Position numbers and translations under genes: made by a program. Source: CAWEYO01 sp963813315 (GTDB lineage: Bacteria; Pseudomonadota; Alphaproteobacteria; Rhizobiales; Rhizobiaceae). From it: a DNA stretch of 64,000 nucleotides. Below, piece after piece: positions 16,378-24,559 of the stretch. The stretch's first letter is position 1. The number at the start of each line of letters is the position of its first letter. Below the pieces are notes generated by a model, which saw only the letters and a program-made list of their open reading frames with translations, was not told the DNA's origin and ran no database searches. The stretch is taken from NCBI GenBank assembly GCA_963813315.1, contig CAWEYO010000022.1, positions 124,001 through 188,000 of the forward strand. The letters are read 5' to 3'.

Positions 16378-17242
16378 GATAATTTCCCTGTCCTTCGTGC
16401 CTGTTGTGCCGCCCATCCCTGCCTTTTGCAAAGCAGGCCGGCAGTCTTCTATCTCAACAGGCGAATGCCCCTAGCGGCCTTCGCCCCCCCAAAGCCGGGC
16501 GCCATATTTGGCATTGATCCCGGCAGTCTTTATCCCGGAGCGAGATGGCTTCATGAATAGCCGCCACGCTCCAACCCTTTTTGCGCATCAAACTTGTCCA
16601 AAAAGTCAGTCGACTTTTGGCGATGATGTTCTTCTTGCTGTGACTGCATGGACACAAAGACAATCAGTTCCGGCATATCGCCGAAGCGAAGAGTTGGTTT
16701 CCATACAGATCACCGCGTACTCGGTTACATCGAAAGGACAAGACTTCACCGTCGCGAAACTGGTCCGCGTCGTCTTCTTCTGCATTTAGGCTAGGTCTTC
16801 AGGCTTAGGGCCTGTCCCCTTTCGATGGCTGAACACTACAAAAATCGTTGTGGACAGGGCAAGGCCGCGGCTAACGGATTTTTAATGAATCTGTTCGGAT
16901 GGGTTAATGGAAAATGCACCGCGGGCACCGCAGAAGTCGAATAAATCGTTTCGATTCAAAACCTTTCCGCAGTGCGAATTATCCAGCCCACGGTAGTCAA
17001 ATAAATTTAAAAAAAGTGCTTGACACATTGTCAGCCGGAACCACCGGTGGATGACCTGAACAACATGTGGATAACCGCGCGTAACCATTTGAAAAAGTTC
17101 GATGATTGGTGCCAAGCCGCGCGCGGTTGCGCAGTAGCCGCAGCGGCGGCAATCAGCCGCAAAGGCGTATATGCCGGCAAAGGATTTTTCGACTCGAAGG
17201 GGCTGCCGTTGCGTCACGTTGCCAAGCCTTTGGCTGGCAAAC
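16378..17242. promoter_or_regulatory. dnaA upstream region (no gene seen)
   Basis: About 860 nt between dnaA and the rpsT terminator without a credible gene. It contains an exact DnaA box (17066-17074), weaker box-like sites near 16849 (TGTGGACAG) and 16980 (TTATCCAGC), an AT-rich tract AATAAATTTAAAAAAAG near 17000, and GANTC methylation sites (for example GATTC near 16952 and GACTC near 17192). This fits an autoregulated, possibly CcrM-timed dnaA promoter on the minus strand. In well-studied rhizobia the origin itself lies near hemE, so I do not call oriC here. Confidence 0.55.
17066..17074 (-). promoter_or_regulatory. Consensus DnaA box
   Basis: TGTGGATAA on the plus strand, i.e. TTATCCACA on the minus strand, identical to the consensus DnaA binding site. 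It lies about 690 nt upstream of the dnaA start, in the only long non-coding stretch of the replication gene cluster. Likely a site for DnaA autoregulation. Confidence 0.65.
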
Positions 17243-17269
17243 AAAAAACCCGGCGGGTGACGCCGGGTC
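17243..17269 (-). terminator. Rho-independent terminator of rpsT
   Basis: Read on the minus strand: stem ACCCGGCG / CGCCGGGT with a short loop, then TTTTTTGTTTG. It begins 28 nt past the rpsT stop codon, so it separates rpsT from dnaA transcription. Confidence 0.88.
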
Positions 17270-17296
17270 TGGAGGAATTGCAATCCGGAAGGTCGA

Positions 17297-17563
17297 TCAG
17301 ACCGACAGCGTTTTCAAACGCTGGGCAAGCCGGGAGACTTTCCGTGAAGCAGTGTTCTTGTGGATGACGCCCTTGGACGCGCCTCGCATCAGCTCGGGCT
17401 GCGCCGCATTGAAAGCTGCCTCGGCCGCCGCCTTGTCGCCGGCGGCAAGAGCCTCCTCGACCTGGCGCAAGTAAGTGCGGATGCGCGAACGCCGGTTCTT
17501 GTTGACCGCCGCACGGCGGGCGATCTTGCGCGTTGCCTTTTTGGCCGATGACGTGTTGGCCAT
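17297..17563 (-). CDS. rpsT: 30S ribosomal protein S20
   Basis: Small basic ribosomal protein of 88 residues that binds 16S rRNA early in 30S assembly. The N-terminus ANTSSAKKATRKIARR and the segment NKNRRSRIRTYLRQVEEAL, together with the C-terminal VIHKNTASRKVSRLAQRL, are characteristic of S20. It lies between the enoyl-CoA hydratase gene and dnaA, its usual place in rhizobia, and has its own strong terminator. Confidence 0.97.
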   Translation of the reverse strand: MANTSSAKKATRKIARRAAVNKNRRSRIRTYLRQVEEALAAGDKAAAEAAFNAAQPELMRGASKGVIHKNTASRKVSRLAQRLKTLSV

Positions 17564-17717
17564 GATGCCTCTCTATCCGTGTGAGCGCCGCACCCAGGTT
17601 TCAACCGCAGGGCGCAAAAACAAATGGGCAGCCGGAGGGCCACCTCAGTGATCGCGGGCTTATAATGTAGCTTTCGCAGGGCGTCAACGCCGTTCGGCAG
17701 CTTTTTCCCGGCAGGCA

Positions 17718-18491
17718 TCAGCGATTGCTGAACTTCGCCTGACGTTTCTCGGTAAATGCCGCCATGCCCTCCTTCTGGTCCTCCAGCGCGAACATCGAGT
17801 GAAAGACGCGGCGTTCGAAGCGGAGTCCCTCCGCAAGCGTGGTTTCGTACGCGCGGTTTACCGCCTCCTTGGTCATCATGACTGCCGGAAGGGACATATC
17901 CGCGATTCTGGCTGCGCTCTTGAGCGCTTCCTCGACAAGCTCGGCCGCCGGCACCACGCGGGAAACCAGCCCTGAGCGTTCAGCCTCCGCCGCGTCCATC
18001 ATCCTTCCGGTCAGGCACATGTCCATGGCTTTGGATTTTCCCACAAAGCGGGTGAGGCGCTGCGAGCCGCCCATGCCGGGCATGACGCCGAGGGTGATCT
18101 CCGGCTGGCCGAACTTCGCATTGTCGGCTGCGATGATGAAATCGCACATCATGGCCAACTCGCAGCCGCCGCCAAGCGCGTAGCCGGATACCGCTGCGAT
18201 GACGGGCTTTCGGATGCGCGTCAGGCCCTCCCAACCGGCGAAGAAATCCTCCATGTATACATCGACGTAGCTCTTTTCCTGCATCTCCTTGATGTCTGCA
18301 CCTGCCGCAAAGGCCTTTTCGGACCCGGTGATGACGATTGCACCGACCTCCGCATCCGCATCGAATGACCCGGCTGCGGCGACGATTTCTCGGAGCACCC
18401 TGGAATTGAGGGCGTTGAGCGCCTTTGGCCTGTTCAGCGTGATCAGCCCGACCTTGCCGCGCTTTTCAACGATGATCGTCTCATGGTTCAT
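17718..18491 (-). CDS. Enoyl-CoA hydratase
   Basis: Crotonase-fold enzyme of 257 residues, adding water to trans-2-enoyl-CoA in beta-oxidation. Oxyanion-hole and active-site segments are typical: FAAGADIKEM, GYALGGGCELAMMCD (first catalytic Glu) and GQPEITLGVMPGMGG (second catalytic Glu). The C-terminus ends KEGMAAFTEKRQAKFSNR as in short-chain enoyl-CoA hydratases. It is upstream of rpsT on the same strand, 154 nt away, and downstream of mutM across a repeat element. The crotonase family is broad, but both Glu residues are present, which supports hydratase activity. Confidence 0.9.
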   Translation of the reverse strand: MNHETIIVEKRGKVGLITLNRPKALNALNSRVLREIVAAAGSFDADAEVGAIVITGSEKAFAAGADIKEMQEKSYVDVYMEDFFAGWEGLTRIRKPVIAAVSGYALGGGCELAMMCDFIIAADNAKFGQPEITLGVMPGMGGSQRLTRFVGKSKAMDMCLTGRMMDAAEAERSGLVSRVVPAAELVEEALKSAARIADMSLPAVMMTKEAVNRAYETTLAEGLRFERRVFHSMFALEDQKEGMAAFTEKRQAKFSNR

Positions 18492-18537
18492 GACAAGTCC
18501 TCCGAAGGGCCTTTCGCGATCAGGCTCTCTGATTCTC

Positions 18538-18599
18538 GCATGATCTTAATCCATGCTCTCTGGTTCTCGAAAACCGCTCCACACTTTTCGGGATCATGC
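18538..18599. repeat. RIME-like palindrome, partial copy
   Basis: First palindrome only: GCATGATC at 18538 against GATCATGC at 18599, with the internal GAAAACCGCTCCACACTTTTC core shared by other copies. It ends one base before the mutM stop codon. Confidence 0.7.
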
Positions 18600-18600
18600 T

Positions 18601-19497
18601 TTAACGCTGGCAGACCGGGCAATAGAAAGTGGACCGGCCGCTCTGAGCGATGCGGCGGATCGTTCCGCCGCATCCCGGCCTGGGACACGGCTCGCCTTCG
18701 CGATCATATACAGAGAAGGTGTGCTGGAAGTAACCGAGCGAACCGTCGGTCCGGATGTGATCCCTGAGTGACGAGCCGCCGGCTTCGATCGCTTCAGCGA
18801 TCACATTGCGGACTGCCTGCGCAAGCCGCTCGCTGCGTGCTGTTGCCTTGCCTTGAGCGGAGGCAAGGGTCCTTGCCGGCCGTCTTGGCGACAGGCCGGC
18901 ACGCCACAGCGCCTCCGAGGCGTAGATGTTGCCGAGCCCTGCAATCAGCGTCTGGTCGAGCAGAGCCGCCTTAAGGGGCGCCTTCCGCCCCTTAAGCAAA
19001 TGGCCGAGCAGCGCGCCGTCGAACGCGTTGCCGGTCGGCTCGATCCCGAGATTGGCAAGCATCGGGTGCCGGTCGAGCTGCCCCTCCTCGGCAAAGAGCA
19101 TGAATCCGAACCGCCTCGGATCATTGAAGACAATGCGCGATCTCTGCCCGGCTTTGGACAGAATGTGAAAGACCACATGGTCGTGCGCAGGGTCCTTCGA
19201 ACGTTCATGATGAAGAAGAGCGCCGCGCAGCTCCGGCTGCCCGTCGCATTCGACACGGAACGACCCCGACATCCCCAGATGGCAGATCAGGACCGGACCG
19301 GCGTCCAGATGGGCGGTCAGGTATTTCGCCCGCCTGCCGAGCGCAGTGACGGTCCGGCCGGCGAGCCGCTCCGAGAAGTGCTCGGGAAAGGGAAAGCGCA
19401 GGTCCGGCCGCCTTGCCTCGACTCGGCGGATACACGCGCCTTCGAATACCGGCTGCAGGCCGCGCCGGACGGTCTCGACCTCGGGCAGCTCAGGCAT
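18601..19497 (-). CDS. mutM: Formamidopyrimidine-DNA glycosylase
   Basis: Bifunctional glycosylase/AP lyase that removes 8-oxoguanine. The 298-residue protein begins MPELPEVETVRRGL, giving the catalytic Pro2 and Glu3 after Met removal. It also has the Lys near 58 (GRRAKYL), the helix-two-turn-helix segment LLDQTLIAGLGNIYASEALW and a C-terminal zinc finger ending CPVCQR with matching CPRPGC upstream. The open frame extends 117 nt further upstream, but catalysis requires the start at 19497. Its first 8 nt overlap the end of deoB, so the two are probably co-transcribed and translationally coupled. Confidence 0.95.
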   Translation of the reverse strand: MPELPEVETVRRGLQPVFEGACIRRVEARRPDLRFPFPEHFSERLAGRTVTALGRRAKYLTAHLDAGPVLICHLGMSGSFRVECDGQPELRGALLHHERSKDPAHDHVVFHILSKAGQRSRIVFNDPRRFGFMLFAEEGQLDRHPMLANLGIEPTGNAFDGALLGHLLKGRKAPLKAALLDQTLIAGLGNIYASEALWRAGLSPRRPARTLASAQGKATARSERLAQAVRNVIAEAIEAGGSSLRDHIRTDGSLGYFQHTFSVYDREGEPCPRPGCGGTIRRIAQSGRSTFYCPVCQR

Positions 19498-20731
19498 GTG
19501 CGGCGATTGCCGCGTAGAAGGACCTGCCGTGTCGTCCCGGGGGGAGGCCAAGATGCTCCGCGACCGTCTCCCCGATATCGGCGAAAGTGGAGCGGAGCCC
19601 GATGCTGCCTCCAATCAGTCCCGGCCCCGTGCCGATGACCGGAACGCGCTCGCGCGTGTGATCGCTGCCGCGCCAGGAGGGGTCGCAGCCATGATCGGCT
19701 GTCAGCAGCAGCATGTCGCCGTCGCGCAGCTGCCCCAGCGCTTCTGGCAGTCGCCGGTCGAAGGCTTCCAGCGCAGCCGCATAGCCGGCGATGTCGCGCC
19801 GATGGCCGTAGAGCGTGTCGAAGTCGACAAAGTTGGCAAACACGAGGTCTCCATCGGTGGCGTCGTCCATCCCGCCGAGGGCCGCATCGAACAGGGCCGG
19901 GTTCCCGGCCGCCTTGCGCACTACCGAAACGCCGCGATGAGCGAATATGTCGCCGATCTTGCCGATTCCGATGACCCGATTGCCACGCGCGACCAGCCGG
20001 TCGAGAAGCGTCGGCTCGGGAGGGGGCACTGCATAATCGCGTCGATTGGCGGTGCGCTCGAATGTGGCGGCGGTTTCCCCGATGAACGGACGGGCTATCA
20101 CGCGGCCGATGTTCAACGGATCGACGAGCCTGCGAACGATTCTGCAAAGTTCGAAGAGCCGCTCAAGGCCAAAATGGGTCTCGTGCGCAGCGATCTGGAA
20201 AACCGAGTTGGCCGACGTGTAGCAGATCGGCTTGCCGGTTCGAATGTGCTCCTCGCCGAAGCGCTGGATGATTTCCGTTCCGGATGCGTGGCAATCTCCG
20301 AGAATGCCGGGCAATGCCGCCTGCTTCACGATGGCTCCGGTCAGTTCGCGAGGGAAGGTAGGCTCGCTTTGCGGAAAATACCCCCAGTCGAACGCAACCG
20401 GGAGGGCCGCGATCTCCCAGTGGCCGGAAGGGGTATCCTTGCCGCTCGATATTTCATCGGCTGCACCATAGAAGGCGGTCGGCGCGAGAATGGACTCCAT
20501 GCCGGCCGGAGGTTTGCCGGTTGCGATGCCGGCCGCCCTCGCAAGGCCAAGCGAAAGCATGTTGGGAATCGACAAAGGCCCGCCCCGCAGGCCGTTCCTG
20601 TCGGCCTCCCCGGCATGGCAGGCGGCGGCGATATGGCCGAACGTATCGGAGCCCTCGTCGCCGAAGCGGGCGGCATCGTGCGCTCCGCCGATGCCGAAGG
20701 AGTCCAGTACAAAAATGAAGGCCCGTTTCAT
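19490..20731 (-). CDS. deoB: Phosphopentomutase
   Basis: Interconverts ribose 1-phosphate and ribose 5-phosphate (and the deoxy forms) in nucleoside salvage. The 413-residue product has alkaline-phosphatase-superfamily metal motifs: Asp10 in FVLDSFGIGGAHDA, the DTFGHIA segment, CYTSANSVFQIAAHE near the phosphoacceptor, and the C-terminal LLLTADHGCDPSWRGSDHTRE. The longer open frame starts at 20860, but MKRAFIFVLDSFG at 20731 is the family start. It overlaps mutM by 8 nt. A nucleoside-type BMP transporter lies 30 kb away, but no direct link is visible. Confidence 0.95.
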   Translation of the reverse strand: MKRAFIFVLDSFGIGGAHDAARFGDEGSDTFGHIAAACHAGEADRNGLRGGPLSIPNMLSLGLARAAGIATGKPPAGMESILAPTAFYGAADEISSGKDTPSGHWEIAALPVAFDWGYFPQSEPTFPRELTGAIVKQAALPGILGDCHASGTEIIQRFGEEHIRTGKPICYTSANSVFQIAAHETHFGLERLFELCRIVRRLVDPLNIGRVIARPFIGETAATFERTANRRDYAVPPPEPTLLDRLVARGNRVIGIGKIGDIFAHRGVSVVRKAAGNPALFDAALGGMDDATDGDLVFANFVDFDTLYGHRRDIAGYAAALEAFDRRLPEALGQLRDGDMLLLTADHGCDPSWRGSDHTRERVPVIGTGPGLIGGSIGLRSTFADIGETVAEHLGLPPGRHGRSFYAAIAAHA

Positions 20732-20915
20732 GCGCGCTCGGCGGCCCCTTGGTGATGATCGATCCAGACATAGGATCGATCGGCCCGCTTGGCAATTGAC
20801 GATGCCTTCCAACCGCGGGCGAGGCGGTCGAGAATCTGGACCGCCGCGCACTGCCTTCAAGTTCAGGCATGGATCCCAGGGTCTGCGCCTTCGCTGCGCT
20901 TCGGCTCCGCTTAGA

Positions 20916-21554
20916 CTAGTCGTAGCAGTCGCTGCAGGGAATGGTCTGGCTCATGCGAGGCCGCAGATGGTAGGTTTCTTTCATCGTCATCTCGCCAATT
21001 GCAGCGGCCAGACCCAAGGCCTCTTTCTGGTTTTCTGACCAGGCGATGATGGGTTTGTACTCCAGCCGGCTTTCGACGCGGACCAGGAAAGTCCCTGCGA
21101 TCTTCAGCTTTTCCGGTACTGTCGTCGGGGTTCCCGCCGCGTCCGCGGCGCCGGGCACGCCATTTTCCATCTTTTGGGACCAGGCAACGAGGACCTTCGG
21201 CGCCGGCTCGTCGGTGATCGTGATGGCAGTGACGGTGATGGTCGGCCGCGATCGATTGTATGGCTGCAGGATGGATTGCCCGATAGCCATGATGCCCTTC
21301 AACTCCGACGCACTCATCGACGGCTGCTGAGCGACCAGGTCCGCGACCATGCTTCCAACGCGGCCGACCTTCTTGCTGGTCTCGATAGCGAGCGACACTT
21401 CCATGGCCGAGAGATAGATCATCAAAAGCAGCGGCGCTACGAAGGCAAATTCCACCGCCGCAACGCCCCGCCTGTCGGATGCGAGCCGGCGCAGCCAGTG
21501 GGCGGGGTGCTGCACCTGAAGGCGCTCGCGCGCGCTTGATGTCGAACTGACCAT
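20916..21554 (-). CDS. TadE/TadF-like pilus assembly protein (second of pair)
   Basis: 212-residue pseudopilin-like protein: a basic N-terminus, then RRGVAAVEFAFVAPLLLMIYLSAMEVSLAI, the hydrophobic TadE-type segment with the conserved Glu, then a periplasmic domain. Such proteins are minor pilins or assembly factors of Flp (Tad) pili. The ATG at 21554 has GGGGG 5 nt upstream and is preferred to the TTG at 21567. It begins 11 nt after the stop of the other TadE-like gene, so the two are one operon, read away from the flp-cpaA genes. Confidence 0.85.
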   Translation of the reverse strand: MVSSTSSARERLQVQHPAHWLRRLASDRRGVAAVEFAFVAPLLLMIYLSAMEVSLAIETSKKVGRVGSMVADLVAQQPSMSASELKGIMAIGQSILQPYNRSRPTITVTAITITDEPAPKVLVAWSQKMENGVPGAADAAGTPTTVPEKLKIAGTFLVRVESRLEYKPIIAWSENQKEALGLAAAIGEMTMKETYHLRPRMSQTIPCSDCYD

Positions 21555-21565
21555 GTTACCCCCGC

Positions 21566-22156
21566 TCAATCGTCAAAAGGTTCATTTTGCCAAGTTGCAG
21601 TCGTGAAAAGCAGGATTTTGTGTCCCTTCAGATTCGACATTCTCTCGCGCATGAGATCGGTCATGACCGGCCACGGATAAAGGACACGAAGCATGTTCCG
21701 GGACATCGAAAGTCCGGGCTCGAACTCAATATCCAATGTGTCGATCTCTCTTTCCTGCCCGGTACCCTTGAGGGGCATCGGCAAGGCCGCCAGCTCCGCG
21801 AAGGTCGGCCGGCTCCGCAAGTCAACCTCGAGCCCTGGGCATCCCGCGGCAACGATCACTTCCATCTGATCGCAGATGAGGTTGCGCAGCCCGGCCTCAG
21901 TCAGGTCGGCGGCCTTGATTTGCCCGGTTCGCAATTGCCTGGCGACGTTTTCGGTTGCGTTGGCGACGACCTGCTGCCCGCCGAAGGACAGGCATGTTTC
22001 AAGGATCGCGAAGGTCAGGGCGGCGAACGGAACGGCAAGTACAGCGAATTCAATCGCGGTGCTGCCACTGCTGTCGCTGAAGAAGCGTGAAATGACATAA
22101 GAATACCGCCCCGCGGTGCGAGGCCGCCGGATCCCAAGGCTCCATCCAATGCCCAT
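21566..22156 (-). CDS. TadE-like pilus assembly protein (first of pair)
   Basis: 196-residue protein with the TadE signature SSGSTAIEFAVLAVPFAALTFAILETCL near residues 30-58, including the Glu five residues after the cleavage-like Gly, followed by a soluble domain. AGGGG sits 7 nt before the ATG at 22156. It is likely a minor pilin partner of the next gene in the Flp pilus machinery. Both are divergent from flp and separated from it by the secretin N-domain gene. Confidence 0.86.
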   Translation of the reverse strand: MGIGWSLGIRRPRTAGRYSYVISRFFSDSSGSTAIEFAVLAVPFAALTFAILETCLSFGGQQVVANATENVARQLRTGQIKAADLTEAGLRNLICDQMEVIVAAGCPGLEVDLRSRPTFAELAALPMPLKGTGQEREIDTLDIEFEPGLSMSRNMLRVLYPWPVMTDLMRERMSNLKGHKILLFTTATWQNEPFDD

Positions 22157-22350
22157 TTCGCACCCCTGCCAAAATCGGTATCGGCAAGGACGCTATCCCA
22201 AATCCGTTGCGTTCCGGTTTGGAAGTTTTGTAGAAAGGTTCCGTCCGGATTCACGGACGGCTAACCACGATGGCCTGTGGCGTGCGCACCTAAGCCGAGC
22301 TCCCTTGAGTTGAGCGCCCTTTGCAAATGATGGAAGTTTCAGTCAGGCTC

Positions 22351-22782
22351 TTACTGGCTTCCGCCGATCTGTGCTTCTGAGGCGATTTCAGCATCGCTCT
22401 TGTACGAGCCCTCACAATAAGGCGTACATGAAAGCGTCTGAATGTCCGCACGCCGGTAAATGCGGACGGATTGAGCGGTTTGCCGGACGACGGTCACCTG
22501 TTCGTCGACGATGGGGCTGCCATCCTTGTCCAGCACGACCATGTTGGTCACGCCGAAGCCCTTTCCCGTGAGCACGACCGTGTGAGCGTCCTGCACCGAG
22601 GCATCGGCAATCATCGGGTTGCCGATGACGATGGTATCCGCGGCCTGGGCGAGCTTGACGATCCTGGCCTGGTGCATCGTTACCTCGATGCCGTCGCCCG
22701 CAAGCGCCTGCCCCGCAGCCGTCACGGTCAGGACCAATGCGGCGTGCAGGACGGAAATACCAAGAGACCGTGTCAGGCGCAT
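22351..22782 (-). CDS. Stand-alone pilus/secretin N-terminal domain protein
   Basis: 143-residue exported protein: signal peptide (ISVLHAALVLTVTAAGQALAG, cleavage near 30) followed by a T2SS/T3SS pilus N-terminal domain, with motifs VKLAQAADTIVIGNPMIADA and VVLTGKGFGVTNMVVLD. The same domain forms the N-terminus of CpaC, where it reads IVVDLPSDAYDILVANPGVADA. Here it occurs without the secretin part. A C-terminal tail carries Cys residues (LSCTPYC). Such short proteins are often found beside Flp pilin genes in rhizobia; a role in secretin assembly is inferred only. Confidence 0.82.
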   Translation of the reverse strand: MRLTRSLGISVLHAALVLTVTAAGQALAGDGIEVTMHQARIVKLAQAADTIVIGNPMIADASVQDAHTVVLTGKGFGVTNMVVLDKDGSPIVDEQVTVVRQTAQSVRIYRRADIQTLSCTPYCEGSYKSDAEIASEAQIGGSQ

Positions 22783-22926
22783 GCAGCTTTCCCCCCGCAG
22801 AAAGTATTCACCGAAGATGAACGATATTGGTGAACCGACCGTTAAGCGCCATGGGCGGGGGCGCCGGCGAAACGGGCGGCAGGTGCCTTGCCGGGATTCG
22901 ATCGCCATTCATTTTGTTGTTTTTGT

Positions 22927-22971
22927 GCATGTCGTTATCCCAAAACCGCTGCGCACTTTTGGGCGACATGC
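22927..22971. repeat. RIME-like palindrome, single-palindrome copy
   Basis: GCATGTCGTTATCCCAAAAC against GTGCGCACTTTTGGGCGACATGC-type right arm, inverted relative to the copy at 11200. It lies in the 357-nt gap between the secretin N-domain gene and flp (22783-23139); the rest of that gap is AT-richer and should hold both divergent promoters, but I cannot assign -10/-35 boxes with confidence. Confidence 0.7.
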
Positions 22972-23139
22972 ATTAGCAGGCGCTTAACCAACGCGCTCAC
23001 CTTGGCCGTGACAAGAATTCGGTAAGCCTGTTTTTTAAGCTGAATGTAAGAGCTCCCCCGTAGATTGGGCAGCATCCGATCGACGAAGAAAGAACAGTTG
23101 ACGGAAGTGCTGTTAACACGTGGAGTAAGGAGCTCTCGC

Positions 23140-23310
23140 ATGACTAAGATTTTTGCACGTTTTGCCAAGGACGAGTCCGGCGCCACTGCCATCGAATACG
23201 GCCTGATCGCCGCCCTCATCGCACTCGCTATCATGGGTGGCGCCAAGGCAGTCGGAACCAGCCTCGATGGCCTCTTCAATGGTGTCGCGACCCAGCTGGA
23301 CAACGCCTAG
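23140..23310 (+). CDS. Flp/Fap-type pilin
   Basis: Major subunit of the Flp (Tad) pilus, 56 residues. It has the type IVb prepilin pattern: short basic leader MTKIFARFAKDESG, processing site after Gly14, then ATAIEYGLIAALIALAIMGG with the conserved Glu-Tyr pair, then a short tail. AAGGAG lies 7 nt before the ATG. It would be cleaved by the prepilin peptidase CpaA encoded just downstream. Confidence 0.95.
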   Translation: MTKIFARFAKDESGATAIEYGLIAALIALAIMGGAKAVGTSLDGLFNGVATQLDNA

Positions 23311-23311
23311 G

Positions 23312-23411
23312 GCATGATCCCGAAAAGTTGACAGGCTTTTCGGATAAGAACATCCATAAAAACAAAGATATAGAGCGAGATGGCGATCCCATGAAAAGTC
23401 GTCTCGCTCTA
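23312..23411. repeat. RIME-like two-palindrome repeat between flp and cpaA
   Basis: Starts GCATGATCCCGAAAAG right after the flp stop codon; linker ATAAAAACAAAGATATAG; second palindrome AGAGCGAGATGGCGA against TCGTCTCGCTCT. The first palindrome is imperfect in this copy (GATAAGAACATCC on the right arm). A likely transcript-stabilising or attenuating hairpin behind the abundant pilin mRNA. Confidence 0.75.
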
Positions 23412-23526
23412 TATCGCAAGCCTGCCGGCTTGCTGGAAGCAAAGGCCGCTCCGTCGGGGCGGCCTTCTGCTTTCAGAAACCGTGGCGGAAGTACGATCGA
23501 AACTTCAACCGTTTGACGGGATTGCC

Positions 23527-24048
23527 ATGCTCGAAGCTCTTATCTTCGTCGTATTTCCCTTTTGCATGGTCTATGCCGCGATCTCCGATGTCCTGTCGAT
23601 GACAATCCCCAACATCGTAGCGGCGGTCCTGCTGGTGACGTTCGCCGTCGTTGCGCCTCTTACAGGGATGGTGTGGACCGCCCTTGCATGGCATTTCGCG
23701 GCCGGAGTCGTCGTGCTGGCAGTGACGTTCGGCCTGTTCGCATTCGGCGGGCTGGGCGGCGGCGATGCCAAGCTTCTCGCCTCGTCTGCGGTCTGGATGG
23801 GGTTCAGCCATCAGTTACTTGGCTATCTGCTCGTTTCGGCGGTTCTTGGCGGAATGCTTGCGGTCGGCATATTGAGCTTTCGCAGATCGTCCCTGTCGGT
23901 TCATGCCGGCGGCAACATCTTCCTGCGCCACTTCGCTGACGGGAGCGCAGGCATTCCCTACGGGATTGCACTCGGCATCGGCGGCCTCATGACCTATCCG
24001 GACTCGGCGCTGATGCAGTGGGCGCTGGAGCGTCTGTCCTTTCAATAG
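23527..24048 (+). CDS. cpaA: Prepilin peptidase CpaA/TadV
   Basis: Inner-membrane aspartic protease that trims the Flp prepilin leader. The 173-residue protein is strongly hydrophobic with about five membrane segments and has both catalytic Asp residues: Asp21 (YAAISDVLSMTIPN) and Asp80 (GLGGGDAKLL). This is the short, methylase-free form typical of Tad systems. The ATG at 23527 begins the homology. A repeat follows at once (24050). In related genomes cpaB comes next; here 15 kb of other genes intervene. Confidence 0.93.
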   Translation: MLEALIFVVFPFCMVYAAISDVLSMTIPNIVAAVLLVTFAVVAPLTGMVWTALAWHFAAGVVVLAVTFGLFAFGGLGGGDAKLLASSAVWMGFSHQLLGYLLVSAVLGGMLAVGILSFRRSSLSVHAGGNIFLRHFADGSAGIPYGIALGIGGLMTYPDSALMQWALERLSFQ

Positions 24049-24049
24049 G

Positions 24050-24154
24050 GCATGATCCCAAAAAGTGCGCAGCGGTTTTCGGATAAGATCATGCGAAAAT
24101 CAAAGAGTTAGAGCGCGGTGACTTCCTTACTCCGGAGGAAGTCATCGCGCTCTA
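24050..24154. repeat. RIME-like two-palindrome repeat after cpaA
   Basis: Full copy: GCATGATCCCAAAAAG against CGGTTTTCGGATAAGATCATGC, linker AAAATCAAAGAGT, second palindrome TAGAGCGCGGTGACTTCC against GAGGAAGTCATCGCGCTCTA. It marks the left end of the exopolysaccharide insertion into the pilus locus. Confidence 0.8.
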
Positions 24155-24183
24155 GGGTCGAAAACGCGGCGCTGTTGTATCGG

Positions 24184-24264
24184 CCCGAAAATCGGAAATC
24201 GATTTTCGGAAAGCAGGATGTGGAGATTGAAAGAGCTACAACGTCCTTTGCGCGTCCGAAAGGT
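24184..24264 (+). repeat. Second intergenic repeat family, copy 1
   Basis: Block with GATTTTCGGAAAGCAGGATG, then GGAGATTGAAAGAGCTACAA, then CGTCCTTTGCGCGTCCGAAA. The same ordered motifs occur on the minus strand at 48597-48684, next to tadD. The element is distinct from the two-palindrome family but shares the TTTCGGA-type core. Confidence 0.65.
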
Positions 24265-24271
24265 ATCGGCG

Positions 24272-24559
24272 TCACCACTTGACCTTGAGGTGGAATTTTT
24301 TTGCAATGACGGAATTGCGGTTCTTGCGCTTGAGCGGAAGCGCCGACCAGAGCAGGATTCCGACAAAATAGCCAACCTGCATGACGAAGAGCGCGAGGAA
24401 GGCATATGCCGCACTCCGAGGGAACGATGTGAGTTCATTCCAGAAGGCAAAGCCGAGGACCAGAAGGGCGACCGCCATCATTATCGCAAACCCTGCGATT
24501 CGCAGCCAGAACGCCGAAACGACTGACAGCACGGCAAGCGCCGCGAGCGTCAGCAACAT
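24272..24559 (-). CDS. Small hydrophobic inner-membrane protein
   Basis: 95-residue protein with two or three membrane segments (about 2-20, 24-44 and 56-78: FLALFVMQVGYFVGILLW) and a basic tail. GAGGGG lies 6 nt before the ATG at 24559. It is 112 nt downstream of the ExoF-like gene on the same strand and is likely co-transcribed. The size, position and the VMQVGYFVG segment recall small regulators of exopolysaccharide synthesis such as ExoX or SyrA, but the resemblance is too weak to name it. Confidence 0.6.
   Translation of the reverse strand: MLLTLAALAVLSVVSAFWLRIAGFAIMMAVALLVLGFAFWNELTSFPRSAAYAFLALFVMQVGYFVGILLWSALPLKRKNRNSVIAKKFHLKVKW

Noticed and set aside
16508..16789. 93-residue plus-strand open frame in the dnaA upstream region
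   Set aside because: No ribosome site, no recognisable product, and it lies in a region expected to be regulatory.
16378..17296. Chromosomal origin oriC
   Set aside because: Only one exact DnaA box was found. In studied rhizobia the origin lies near hemE, which is not in the window.
24050..24154. Insertion sequence with terminal inverted repeats
   Set aside because: The palindromes are internal to a short non-coding element; no transposase frame is associated with any copy in the window.
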